From Pyxidicoccus parkwaysis (GTDB lineage: Bacteria; Myxococcota; Myxococcia; Myxococcales; Myxococcaceae): a stretch of DNA of 64,000 nt. Numbering within the stretch: position 1 is the stretch's first letter; every line of letters starts with the position of its first letter. Under the pieces are notes generated by a model. That model searched no databases and had not been told where the DNA came from. It saw only the letters and a list, made by a program, of their open reading frames with translations. Below, piece by piece: positions 33,274 through 41,670 of the stretch. Both the position numbers and the translations under genes were made by a program. The DNA is taken from positions 10,220,001 through 10,284,000 of the forward strand of contig NZ_CP071090.1 of the NCBI RefSeq assembly GCF_017301735.1, given 5' to 3'.

Positions 33274-33495
33274 CGCCCGCCTCCCCGCTCACCGTCCACT
33301 CGCGCACACCGCACGGCGGCGACTTCGCCCCGTGGGGCAGTGCAGGGTCCACGGTGGTGCATTCACTTCCCACGTCCCTCTCGGAAACCCGCCCGGGCCG
33401 CGCCTCCGTGACGCGCCCGGAACGGCACCGTCCGTGCAATCGCACCGGACGACGCGGGAAATCCGCAACGAAGGCAGAAACCTCCAGTTGCATCC

Positions 33496-33550
33496 TTGGA
33501 CCATCAAATTTAAATTAACTGCCGAAGTCGCGAACCGCTTATAAAAATAA
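33496..33550 (+). promoter_or_regulatory. AT-rich promoter region of the Lrp-type gene
   Basis: A marked AT-rich island in GC-rich DNA: AAATTTAAATTAA around 33506-33518 and TATAAAAATAA at 33540-33550. TATAAA (33540-33545) is a plausible -10 only 20 bp upstream of the ATG at 33565; TTAACT at 33515-33520 would be a -35 with a 19-bp spacer. The palindromic A/T tract is the type of site Lrp/AsnC proteins bind, so autoregulation is likely. Confidence 0.45.
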
Positions 33551-33564
33551 GGCCACTCCGAAGC

Positions 33565-34044
33565 ATGCACCTTGACGAGCTCGACATCCGCATCATCGAC
33601 CTGCTGCAGCGCGACGGCCGCGCGACGCAGCTGGAGCTGTCGCGCTCGGTGGGGCTGTCGCAGCCGGCGGTGGCCGAGCGCATCCGCAAGCTGGAGGAGC
33701 GCGGCGTCATCACCGGCTACTCGGCGCGGGTGGACGCGGCGAAGCTGGGCAAGGACATCACCGCCTTCATCGGCGTGAGCATCGAGCACCCGAAGTACTT
33801 CGAGAACTTCGCCAAGAAGGTGCTCGCGCTACCCGACGTCCTCGAGTGCCACCGCGTGGCGGGCCAGGACTCGTACATCCTCAAGGTCAAGACGGCGAAC
33901 ACGAAGACGCTCGACTCGCTCCTCGTGGAGACGCTGCGCACCATCGCAGGCGTCACCCGTACGCAGACCACCATCGTCTTGTCGTCCATCAAAGAGGACA
34001 CGCATGTCCGCGTGCCTCCCGAGCAGCAGCACAAAGGAGAGTAA
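33565..34044 (+). CDS. Lrp/AsnC-family transcriptional regulator
   Basis: 159 residues. Winged helix MHLDELDIRIIDLLQRDGRATQLELSRSVGLSQPAVAERIRKLEERGVITGYSARVD, then an RAM (ligand/oligomerisation) domain with FIGVSIEHPKYFENFAKKVLALPDVLECHRVAGQDSYILKVKT and TRTQTTIVLSSIKE. Gene is 3 bp upstream of the aminotransferase, so they are co-transcribed, and it likely senses an amino acid that is the aminotransferase's substrate. A basic tail (HVRVPPEQQHKGE) follows the domain. Confidence 0.93.
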   Translation: MHLDELDIRIIDLLQRDGRATQLELSRSVGLSQPAVAERIRKLEERGVITGYSARVDAAKLGKDITAFIGVSIEHPKYFENFAKKVLALPDVLECHRVAGQDSYILKVKTANTKTLDSLLVETLRTIAGVTRTQTTIVLSSIKEDTHVRVPPEQQHKGE

Positions 34045-34047
34045 GCC

Positions 34048-35265
34048 ATGAGCGCGGACGCGATGAGCGCACCCCTTCCTCCTCCGCCCGTCTGGCGGCT
34101 GGCCCAGCGGATGGCTCGCACCAAGACGTCCGCGGTGCGTGAAATCCTCAAGGTCGCCGAGCGGCCCGACATCCTCTCCTTCGCGGGCGGCCTGCCGGCT
34201 CCGGAGCTCTTCCCGCTGGACGCCATCGCCGAGGCGCACGCCGAGGTGTTCGCCACCGAGGGCCGCGCCGCGCTCCAGTACAGCACCACCGAGGGCTTCG
34301 GCCCCCTGCGCGAGTGGATTTGCAGCCACCTCCAGAAGCGCGGTCGCGTGTGCAACACGGACCAGGTGCTCATCACCAGCGGCTCGCAGCAGGGCATCGA
34401 CCTGGTCGCCAAGGTGCTGCTGGACCCGGGTGACCTCGTCATGGTGGAGAGCCCCAGCTACCTGGCGGCCCTGCAGACGTTCGGCTCGTACGAGGCGCGC
34501 TTCGCCACCGTGGCCAGCGATGACCTCGGCATGCGCACCGATGACCTGGAGCGCATGCTGACCATGCACCGGCCCAAGCTGGTGTACGTCGTCGCCAACT
34601 TCCAGAACCCGAAGGGCACCACGCTGGCGCTGGAGCGTCGGCGCGAGCTGGTGCGCCTGGCCCAGAAGTACCGCTTCCTCATCCTCGAGGACGACCCGTA
34701 CGGCGAGCTGCGCTTCACCGGCGAGCACCTGCCGTCCATGGCCGCCTTCGACGACGAGGGCGTGGTGGTGTCGCTGGGCACCTTCTCCAAGACGCTCGCC
34801 CCGGGCCTGCGCATCGCCTGGGTGGCCGGCCCGAAGGACTTCGTGCGCAGCCTCACCATCGCCAAGCAGGCGACGGACCTGCACACCGCCACGCTGGGCC
34901 AGCGCGCGGTGGCGAAGCTGCTCACCCGCTTCGACTACTACGGCCACCTGGACGCCCTGCGCCCCATCTACGGCCAGCGCGCCAACGCCATGCTGGACGC
35001 GCTGAAGGTCCACATGCCCGCCGGCACGAAGTGGACCACCCCCGAGGGCGGCATGTTCCTCTGGGTGGAATTGCCCGCCGGCCTGAGCGGCGACGCGCTG
35101 CTGCCCAAGGCGATTGAACAGAAGGTTGCCTTCGTGCCCGGCAGCCCGTTCTTCGCCAACAACCCGCGCCCGGAGTTCATGCGCCTCAACTACTCCAACC
35201 GCCCGCCTGACCTGATTACCGAGGGCATGCGGCGGCTGGGCGGCGTGATTGCCGCGGCGATGTAG
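34048..35265 (+). CDS. PLP-dependent class I aminotransferase (LysN/2-aminoadipate type)
   Basis: 405 residues of fold-type I aminotransferase: DILSFAGGLPAPELFP at the start, GSQQGIDLVAKVLLDPGD, ESPSYLAALQTFGSYEAR, NFQNPKGTTLALERRREL, DDPYGELRF, the PLP lysine in LGTFSKTLAPGLRIAW and substrate Arg in RLNYSNRPP. The form FAGGLPxxxLFP and PxYxxALQ is typical of the LysN/ARO8-like group acting on 2-aminoadipate, branched-chain or aromatic amino acids. Paired with the Lrp-type regulator; the exact substrate cannot be read. Confidence 0.9.
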   Translation: MSADAMSAPLPPPPVWRLAQRMARTKTSAVREILKVAERPDILSFAGGLPAPELFPLDAIAEAHAEVFATEGRAALQYSTTEGFGPLREWICSHLQKRGRVCNTDQVLITSGSQQGIDLVAKVLLDPGDLVMVESPSYLAALQTFGSYEARFATVASDDLGMRTDDLERMLTMHRPKLVYVVANFQNPKGTTLALERRRELVRLAQKYRFLILEDDPYGELRFTGEHLPSMAAFDDEGVVVSLGTFSKTLAPGLRIAWVAGPKDFVRSLTIAKQATDLHTATLGQRAVAKLLTRFDYYGHLDALRPIYGQRANAMLDALKVHMPAGTKWTTPEGGMFLWVELPAGLSGDALLPKAIEQKVAFVPGSPFFANNPRPEFMRLNYSNRPPDLITEGMRRLGGVIAAAM

Positions 35266-35279
35266 GCCCACGGAGCACC

Positions 35280-35311
35280 GCGCCGCGCGCCCTTTGCGGG
35301 TGACGCGGCGC
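35280..35311 (+). terminator. Hairpin after the aminotransferase gene
   Basis: GCGCCGCG (35280-35287) pairs with CGCGGCGC (35304-35311), 14 bp after the stop codon and followed by CTGTTCCTT. A plausible intrinsic terminator with a short pyrimidine-rich tail. Confidence 0.5.
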
Positions 35312-35460
35312 CTGTTCCTTCACGGAAGTTGAAGCCCGATTCAGGTTTCAAGTCTCTCGCCGCTGGCCTGCGGGGCCCGGGTTGCGTAGCCTGCGCCGGC
35401 TTTGACGGTGGCGCGGTCCTTTTCCGGGCACCTCGCCACCCCACTCCCGGAGAGAGACAC

Positions 35461-36207
<747 letters not shown>

Positions 36208-36218
36208 GGCACGTCCTC

Positions 36219-36245
36219 GCGGGGCCTGCCGCGCGCGGGCCCCGC
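36219..36245. terminator. Bidirectional terminator hairpin
   Basis: GCGGGGCC (36219-36226) and GGCCCCGC (36238-36245) form a perfect 8-bp stem with an 11-nt loop, in the 54-bp gap between convergent SDR and transglycosylase genes. Confidence 0.5.
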
Positions 36246-36261
36246 ATCCGCCTCTGCTCGC

Positions 36262-39045
36262 TCACCTCGCGCTGACGTCGTCCACGCGGAGGTTGCGCAG
36301 GACGGCGGGCTCGTTGCCGTAGAGGAGCTTGTAGGCGCTGTAGCTGCCGAGCACATTCTTCACGTAGCCGCGTGTCTCCTCGAAGGCGATGTGCTCCACC
36401 CACTCGTCGAGCTCCGCCTGGGGCAGTGCGTGGCGCCAGCGCTCCACGGCTCCGGGGCCCGCGTTGTACGCCGCCACCGCGTAGGCGACGTTGCCGCCGA
36501 AGTGCTTGAGGAGCTGGCCGAGGTACGCCGCACCCAGACGCACGTTGTCCGTGGGCTGGAGCAGCGCGGCCTCGCCCACCGGGGGCAGCTTCAGCGAGTC
36601 CGCCACCTGCCGCGCGGTGGACGGCATGAGCTGCGCGAGGCCCAGGGCGCCGGTTGAAGAACGGGCGCGCGGGTTGAAGCGGCTCTCCTCGCGGATGAGT
36701 CCCTGGAGGAGGTCGGGGTCCACGCGCGAGGCACGGGCGTAGCGCTCGATGAGGGCGCGGTAGGCGCGGGGCCAGGTGGCTTCCCAGACAGGACGGGAGG
36801 AAGCGCTGAGCGGGCCGTGAATCTCCTGCTTCAGCGCCGAGCGCGCCACCTGCCGCGCGACCTTGCGGCGCCCGGTGCGCAGCACCGTCTGGTACAGCAG
36901 GCGCGAGGCGGCTTCCGGCAGGACGCGGGCGTCGATGGCGAGGAACTCGTCCACCGAGCCGGGCAGGCCCAGCCGCAGCAACTCCACGCCCGCCGCGAAG
37001 CGCGCATCGCGCAGGAGCGGACCGGGCGCGAGCGGCCAGATTTCCGCCGGCTCACCGAGCTCGCCCGGCTCAGGCGTGACGGTGGCCCTTGCAGCCGCGC
37101 CGGCACTGCTGGACGCGACGCGGGCTTCCCGGCCCGCCTCGACACCGGCTCCAGCGGGATTGATGACTCCCGTGGACAGCACGGGCTTGCCGGCCTCGGC
37201 GGCGGACCGGGTGAGCACTCCGATGGACCCACTGGAGTTGGTGGCCGCGACGATGGTTCCCGCGGACGCACCGGGCTGGCCGAGCTCAATCCTCGTGGGA
37301 GTGACACCTCCGGCAGAACCTCCGGCTCCCGAAGCGACACCGGGAAGCACACCGGCAACTCCAGGCAACGCACCGGCCCGGGTGAGCACTCCGGTGGCAC
37401 CGAGCGAACTGGCAGCAACAGCGTTGGACCGAGGCAGCGCACCCGCCCCTGCGACACTGCCCGCCCCCACGCTGGTTGCTTCCGCGACAGTCCCCGCGGT
37501 GCCGGAACCTCCCACGCCTTCGAGCGTCGGCCGCAGCCGCGCCACCCGCTCCGGCGCGAGCAGCGCCAGCCTCGAGCGCGCCAGCATTCCGTACCAGCCC
37601 GCGGGGCGCTCGATGGCGATGTGCTCATAACGGTCCATCGCCTCCGCCTTCGTCGCGTCTCCCTCCAGCATGCGCGCGTGCCAGTACCTCGCGCGCCAGA
37701 GCGCCTCGTCCGTGAGCGCGGCCTCGGGCAGCTTCTCCACCGCCGTCAGCGCGGCCAGCGCGGCCTCGGACTCCTGACGGCGCATGTGGAGCCAGAAGGC
37801 GCGGAACAGCGCCTCCGAGGCGAAGTTGCCAGACGGGTAGCGCCGCGCCGTCTCCTCGTACCGCGCCATCGCCGCGTCTGTGTCTCCCGTGCGCTGGAGG
37901 AACCACGCCGAGAAGAACAGCCCGTCGTCCGCATACCCGTGCTCCGGGTAGTCACGCGCGAGCGTCGCATACGTCTCGATGGCCGCCTTCGGGTCCACCA
38001 CCGACTGCGAGTAGCCCAGAACATACAGCGCCTGAGGCCGCTGCTCCGTCGAGGTGCACTGCTCCACCATCGGCGTGAGCACCTGGATGGCCCGCCGGTG
38101 CTGCCGCTCCTTGCGCAGCGCCCGGCCGTACGTGAGGTGCGCGCGGCAGGCCAGCTCGTCGGGAAGCTGCACATGCGGCAGCACTCCGTTCAGCAGCTCC
38201 ATGCCGGCGTAGTTACGGTGCAGCTCCACCAGCGCCTCGGCCCGGCGCACCCTCCACTTCAGGGGCAGCGGCAGTCCCTTCAGCCGCAGCGCGGCTCGCT
38301 GTGCCTCGCGCGACAGCGGGCTCGTGGCCCAGACCTCCAGCAGCGCGCGGTGCTCGGCGTTGTACTGGCCCTGGGCACGCGCCAAATCACAGATGGCGAG
38401 CAGCGCCTTCATCCGCAGCGCGTCCGGCCCGCGTGACTGGCGGCTGTCGATGAGCTCCTGCAGCGCCGCCAGCGCTCCGCCGATGTCACCCCGGCGCTGG
38501 AGCACCTTCGACAGACTGAAGCGCGCCTGCGGGTACAGCGGCGAGCCCGGGCTCACGTCCCGGTACTGCGCCACCGCCTGCTCCCACCGGCGCAGCGTCT
38601 CGTTGGCCTGCGCCGCCCGGAACAGGCAGTGGTCCCTCAGTGGAACGTAGTCGTTGGCCAGCGCCGCGAACTCATCCGCGGCGACGGCGAAGTCCCTGGC
38701 CAGCAGGGCGCTCTGCGCCTGGAGGAAGCGCACCGGCAGCGTCGGCTGCTCCTGCGCGAGCAGTGCCCGTGCGCGCTTGTACCGGCCCCGATTGAACTCC
38801 GCTCGGGCCTTCGCCAGCGTCCCTTCCTCGAAGTACGGCGCGAGCTGCTCCGGGCCGAAGGATGGCGTGGCGCCCTCCGCGCTGTCGGGCTGTGCTTTCG
38901 GTGAGTCGAGCAGCGCCTCCAGCTGCTCTTCCGAGAGGACCTCGCCCGGGGTCTCCTCCATGGCCTCCTGTGCCCACGTGGGGCCTGCGCCGAGCACGCT
39001 CGCGCATGCCAGGAACACCACCGCTCCCGTTCGAAGCCCGACCAT
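36262..39045 (-). CDS. Slt-type lytic murein transglycosylase with TPR-like N-terminus
   Basis: 927 residues starting MVGLRTGAVVFLACASVLGAGPTWAQE (signal peptide). Residues about 70-520 are superhelical TPR-like repeats (LAKARAEFNRGRYKRARALLA, AMARYEETARRYPSGNFASEALFRAFW). Residues about 525-670 are a low-complexity Ala/Gly/Val/Ser insert. The C-terminal SLT domain has the catalytic Glu in LLQGLIREESRFNPRARSSTGALGLAQLMPSTA and the AAYNAGPGAVERW motif, like Slt70/MltC. It cleaves peptidoglycan with 1,6-anhydro product formation in the periplasm. Much larger than E. coli Slt70 (about 645). Confidence 0.9.
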   Translation of the reverse strand: MVGLRTGAVVFLACASVLGAGPTWAQEAMEETPGEVLSEEQLEALLDSPKAQPDSAEGATPSFGPEQLAPYFEEGTLAKARAEFNRGRYKRARALLAQEQPTLPVRFLQAQSALLARDFAVAADEFAALANDYVPLRDHCLFRAAQANETLRRWEQAVAQYRDVSPGSPLYPQARFSLSKVLQRRGDIGGALAALQELIDSRQSRGPDALRMKALLAICDLARAQGQYNAEHRALLEVWATSPLSREAQRAALRLKGLPLPLKWRVRRAEALVELHRNYAGMELLNGVLPHVQLPDELACRAHLTYGRALRKERQHRRAIQVLTPMVEQCTSTEQRPQALYVLGYSQSVVDPKAAIETYATLARDYPEHGYADDGLFFSAWFLQRTGDTDAAMARYEETARRYPSGNFASEALFRAFWLHMRRQESEAALAALTAVEKLPEAALTDEALWRARYWHARMLEGDATKAEAMDRYEHIAIERPAGWYGMLARSRLALLAPERVARLRPTLEGVGGSGTAGTVAEATSVGAGSVAGAGALPRSNAVAASSLGATGVLTRAGALPGVAGVLPGVASGAGGSAGGVTPTRIELGQPGASAGTIVAATNSSGSIGVLTRSAAEAGKPVLSTGVINPAGAGVEAGREARVASSSAGAAARATVTPEPGELGEPAEIWPLAPGPLLRDARFAAGVELLRLGLPGSVDEFLAIDARVLPEAASRLLYQTVLRTGRRKVARQVARSALKQEIHGPLSASSRPVWEATWPRAYRALIERYARASRVDPDLLQGLIREESRFNPRARSSTGALGLAQLMPSTARQVADSLKLPPVGEAALLQPTDNVRLGAAYLGQLLKHFGGNVAYAVAAYNAGPGAVERWRHALPQAELDEWVEHIAFEETRGYVKNVLGSYSAYKLLYGNEPAVLRNLRVDDVSAR

Positions 39046-39424
39046 CGCAGCCCTCTTCTGAAAATCTGGGGCCCCAATGCATTGGCACGCTCGGTGCGAA
39101 CGGGACTGGGTCAGCTCGCGCCAGCCGCTCTCACGTCGTCCAGGCGATACCGGCGGACACGGCACCCCCTCCCGTTTGCAAAAAACCTGACGGCGCTCCG
39201 GCCGGCGCGTGGGAACGACTGCGCCCGGGTGGTGGCGGCAACCACCCGGCCTGTCCATGCCGGAGGGCCATTCCCCTTTCCGGAACCGGGCTCACGCCCG
39301 TCTTCCGTAACGCGAATGCAGGAGTACGCGGGTCGCGCCCAGGAGGCCGGCAACCCTCCGAGTGAAGGATTCGGGCGCTGTCCGTTCAACCCGCGCCGTC
39401 GAGCCGAGCAACAGGGGACACCAC
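39046..39424. other. 379-bp divergent intergenic region with palindromes
   Basis: Contains a perfect 12-bp palindrome CCAATGCATTGG (39074-39085), 29 bp upstream of the transglycosylase start and followed by GGGGCCCC in the minus-strand direction, and a 9-bp-arm hairpin CCGGGTGGT (39225-39233) / ACCACCCGG (39241-39249). TGGCACGCTCGGTGC from 39083 has the GG-N10-GC spacing of a sigma-54 promoter reading toward the S74 lipoprotein but matches the consensus only partly. No gene is supported. Confidence 0.4.
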
Positions 39425-40852
39425 ATGAAGGTCAGAACGCTGTTGGCCGCCTTGGGATGCATCGCCGTGAGCACGGGAGGATGTGGCTCCGAGGGTCCCC
39501 AGGGCGACCAGGGCCCGCAGGGGCCGAAGGGTGACCCCGGCCAGTCGTGGCAGGTGGGTGATGGCCTGAAGCTCGATGGGAACGTGCTCAGCGTCCGGTA
39601 TGGGAGCGAGACCACCGCCGCCGTGCAGGGCAGCGACCCACGGCTCAACGACGCGCGCGCGCCGCTGCCGGGCAGTGGCAGCTACATCCAGAATGGAAGC
39701 ACCGTGCAGGACGCCTCGTTCTCCGTCGGGGGGACGGGCACGGCGACCGGGCGGCTGACGACGAAGGCGGACCTGCGCGTCGAAGCGACGACGAGCGTCC
39801 AGGCGCCCACGCCCCTGCTGCGCGTCGAGAACACCGCGACCAGCCCCGCCTGGAACAACTTCCCGGTCTTCACCGTGGACTCGGCGGGTGGCCTGCTCTC
39901 GCGCGGCGAGCTGGGCTACGGGACCATCCCCATGACGGGCAAGGGACTCCGGCTCATGTGGTACCCGTACAAGGCCGCGTTTCGCGCCGGCAATGCGGAA
40001 ACGCAGTGGGACGATGCGAACGTGGGATTCAACTCGTGGGCGGGCGGCAACCTGACCACGGCCAGCGGGTTCGGCACCTTTGCCTTCGGAGACCAGTGCA
40101 CCGCGAGCGGCGTGGACGCGGTGTGCTTCGGTTCCAGCAACACCGCCAGCGGAACGGTGAGCCTCTCCACCGGAGCGTCCAACACCGCGAGCGGCTTCTC
40201 CTCCGTGGCGCTTGGCTACACCAACGTCGCCGGCGGTCAGGGCTCCGTGGCCATCGGGTATCGCGTCTCGGCGACCGGCGACTACACGATGGCGCTGGGG
40301 CACCGGGTGTCGACGGCCGGATTCGATGGCTCGTTCATCTGGGGCGACCAGTCGACCACCAACGTCGCGTCCAGCACCGCGAGCAACCAGTTCATGTTGC
40401 GCGCCTCGGGAGGCGTGCGACTGAGGACCAACTCCACGCTCACCACGGGGTGTGATTTGCCCGCCGGCTCGGGCGTGTTCTCGTGCACGTCGGACCGGAA
40501 CCAGAAGGAGGACTTCCAGCACATCGACGGTGAGGCCGTCCTCGCGAAGGTGGCCCGGATGCCCGTGCAGAGCTGGCGCTACAAGGAAGAGGGTCAGGAC
40601 GTGCGCCACCTCGGTCCCGTGGCGCAGGACTTCCGCGCGGCGTTCGGCCTGGGCACGGATGACAAGAGCATCGGCTTGCTCGACATCGACGGCGTCAACA
40701 TGGCCGCCATCCAGGCGCTGGAGCGGCGCACGCAGGAGCTCCGCGCGAAGACGGCCGAGGTGGATGCGCTGAAGGCCGAACTGGCCGAGCTGAAGCAGGG
40801 GCTGTCCCGGCTGGAGTCGGCCATCCAGGCGCAGCGCCCCGCGGCTCGGTGA
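39425..40852 (+). CDS. Collagen-like/YadA-head lipoprotein with S74 endosialidase-type chaperone domain
   Basis: 475 residues. Lipoprotein signal MKVRTLLAALGCIAVSTGGC; a short collagen-like Gly-X-Y tract (GPQGDQGPQGPKGDPG); a beta-rich stalk; YadA-head-type repeats (TASGVDAVCFGSSNTASG, TASGFSSVALGYTNVAGGQGSVAIGYRVSATGDYTMALG); then a C-terminal S74 chaperone domain beginning TSDRNQKEDFQ, with the Ser and the Lys five residues later that form the self-cleavage dyad, and a terminal trimeric coiled coil (LERRTQELRAKTAEVDALKAELAELKQGL). It should trimerise, fold with its own chaperone and be displayed from a lipid anchor, a fibre or adhesin-like protein. Confidence 0.82.
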   Translation: MKVRTLLAALGCIAVSTGGCGSEGPQGDQGPQGPKGDPGQSWQVGDGLKLDGNVLSVRYGSETTAAVQGSDPRLNDARAPLPGSGSYIQNGSTVQDASFSVGGTGTATGRLTTKADLRVEATTSVQAPTPLLRVENTATSPAWNNFPVFTVDSAGGLLSRGELGYGTIPMTGKGLRLMWYPYKAAFRAGNAETQWDDANVGFNSWAGGNLTTASGFGTFAFGDQCTASGVDAVCFGSSNTASGTVSLSTGASNTASGFSSVALGYTNVAGGQGSVAIGYRVSATGDYTMALGHRVSTAGFDGSFIWGDQSTTNVASSTASNQFMLRASGGVRLRTNSTLTTGCDLPAGSGVFSCTSDRNQKEDFQHIDGEAVLAKVARMPVQSWRYKEEGQDVRHLGPVAQDFRAAFGLGTDDKSIGLLDIDGVNMAAIQALERRTQELRAKTAEVDALKAELAELKQGLSRLESAIQAQRPAAR

Positions 40853-40855
40853 CGG

Positions 40856-41515
40856 TCACGCCGTCGCGGGCACGGCGAGCCGGCGCTTCGCCCACGCGGT
40901 GAGGCCCAGCGCACTCAACGCGGTGAGGGCCACCGTCACCCAGAGCCCCACCGCGCCGCCCGTGCCTCGCACCACGTCCGCCGCGCCGTGTCCCAGCACG
41001 AGGAAGAGCACGGTGGCCGGCAGGCTTCCCACCAGCGTGCCCGCGAGGAACGACGCGGGGCTCACGCGCGTGAGGCCCAGCACGTAGTTGAGCACGCCAT
41101 AGGGCGCCAGCGGTGAGAGGCGCAGCAGGCACACCGCGCCGAAGCCGCCGTCCTTCATGGCCTCGTCGAGGCGAGCGAGCCCCGGGAAGCGCTGCCGCAT
41201 GCGCTCGAAGAAGGGGCCTCGCGCGAAGCGGGCGAGCGAGAAGGCCGCGAGGTCCACACCGAGGCTGAGGAGCATCAACAGCGCGCCTCCGCCCCACGGC
41301 CCGTAGAGGGCGCCCGCCACGAGGGCGAAGGGCGTGGTGGGCAGCAGCAACAGCGTGGACACGCTGTACACGGCGCAGAAGAGCACCGTGCCCTTCAGGC
41401 CCGAGCCTCGCACCGTGTCGAGCGCGGGCACCGCGCCTTCCGCGAGCGGACGCAGCATGAGCAGCGTCGCCACCAGCCCGAGCACCATCAGCAGCACTGG
41501 CAGGTGGCGCTTCAT
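40856..41515 (-). CDS. TVP38/TMEM64-type (DedA-like) membrane protein
   Basis: 219 residues from ATG 41515 with GGAAGGAG ahead. Multi-spanning: MKRHLPVLLMVLGLVATLLMLRPL, LFCAVYSVSTLLLLPTTPFALVAGALYGPWGGG, MLLSLGVDLAAFSLARFARG, and GFGAVCLLRLSPLAPYGVLNYVLGLTRVSPASFLAGTLVGSLPATVLFLVLG, the SNARE-associated/VTT signature (RLSPxxPyxxxNYxxGLT). Such proteins are implicated in lipid scrambling or ion homeostasis. It follows the FemAB/GNAT-like gene on the same strand and converges (3 bp) on the S74 lipoprotein gene. Confidence 0.88.
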   Translation of the reverse strand: MKRHLPVLLMVLGLVATLLMLRPLAEGAVPALDTVRGSGLKGTVLFCAVYSVSTLLLLPTTPFALVAGALYGPWGGGALLMLLSLGVDLAAFSLARFARGPFFERMRQRFPGLARLDEAMKDGGFGAVCLLRLSPLAPYGVLNYVLGLTRVSPASFLAGTLVGSLPATVLFLVLGHGAADVVRGTGGAVGLWVTVALTALSALGLTAWAKRRLAVPATA

Positions 41516-41670
41516 TCGTGCTCCTTCCGGAGGCAATGCGCGAGGCGTGCTGCATGAGCAGCATCGCTACCTGCCCGAGCACTCGACAGCACCATTCCCT
41601 CCGCGCGCGGTGTGAATGGGGGCGCCATCAGCCAGAGCCTCCTTTCTGTCAGCGGCTGATGGCGCTTCAT
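41516..41670 (-). pseudogene. Degenerate duplicate of the 5' end of the TVP38-like gene
   Basis: From 41670 the minus strand reads AAGGAGCACGC-ATGAAGCGCCA, and the true gene start at 41515 reads GAAGGAGCACGA-ATGAAGCGCCA. Further in, GTGCTCGGGCAGGTAGCGAT and GCTGCTCATGC echo the corresponding stretch of the intact gene (GTGCTCGGGCTGGTGGCGAC, GCTGCTCATGC). The copy is out of frame and stops early. Its ATG overlaps the upstream gene's stop (ATGA), suggesting this was the original coupled start before duplication. Confidence 0.5.

Noticed and set aside
39425-40852. Prophage tail-fibre gene
   Set aside because: The protein has a lipoprotein signal and no neighbouring phage structural, lysis or integrase genes; domain borrowing is more likely.
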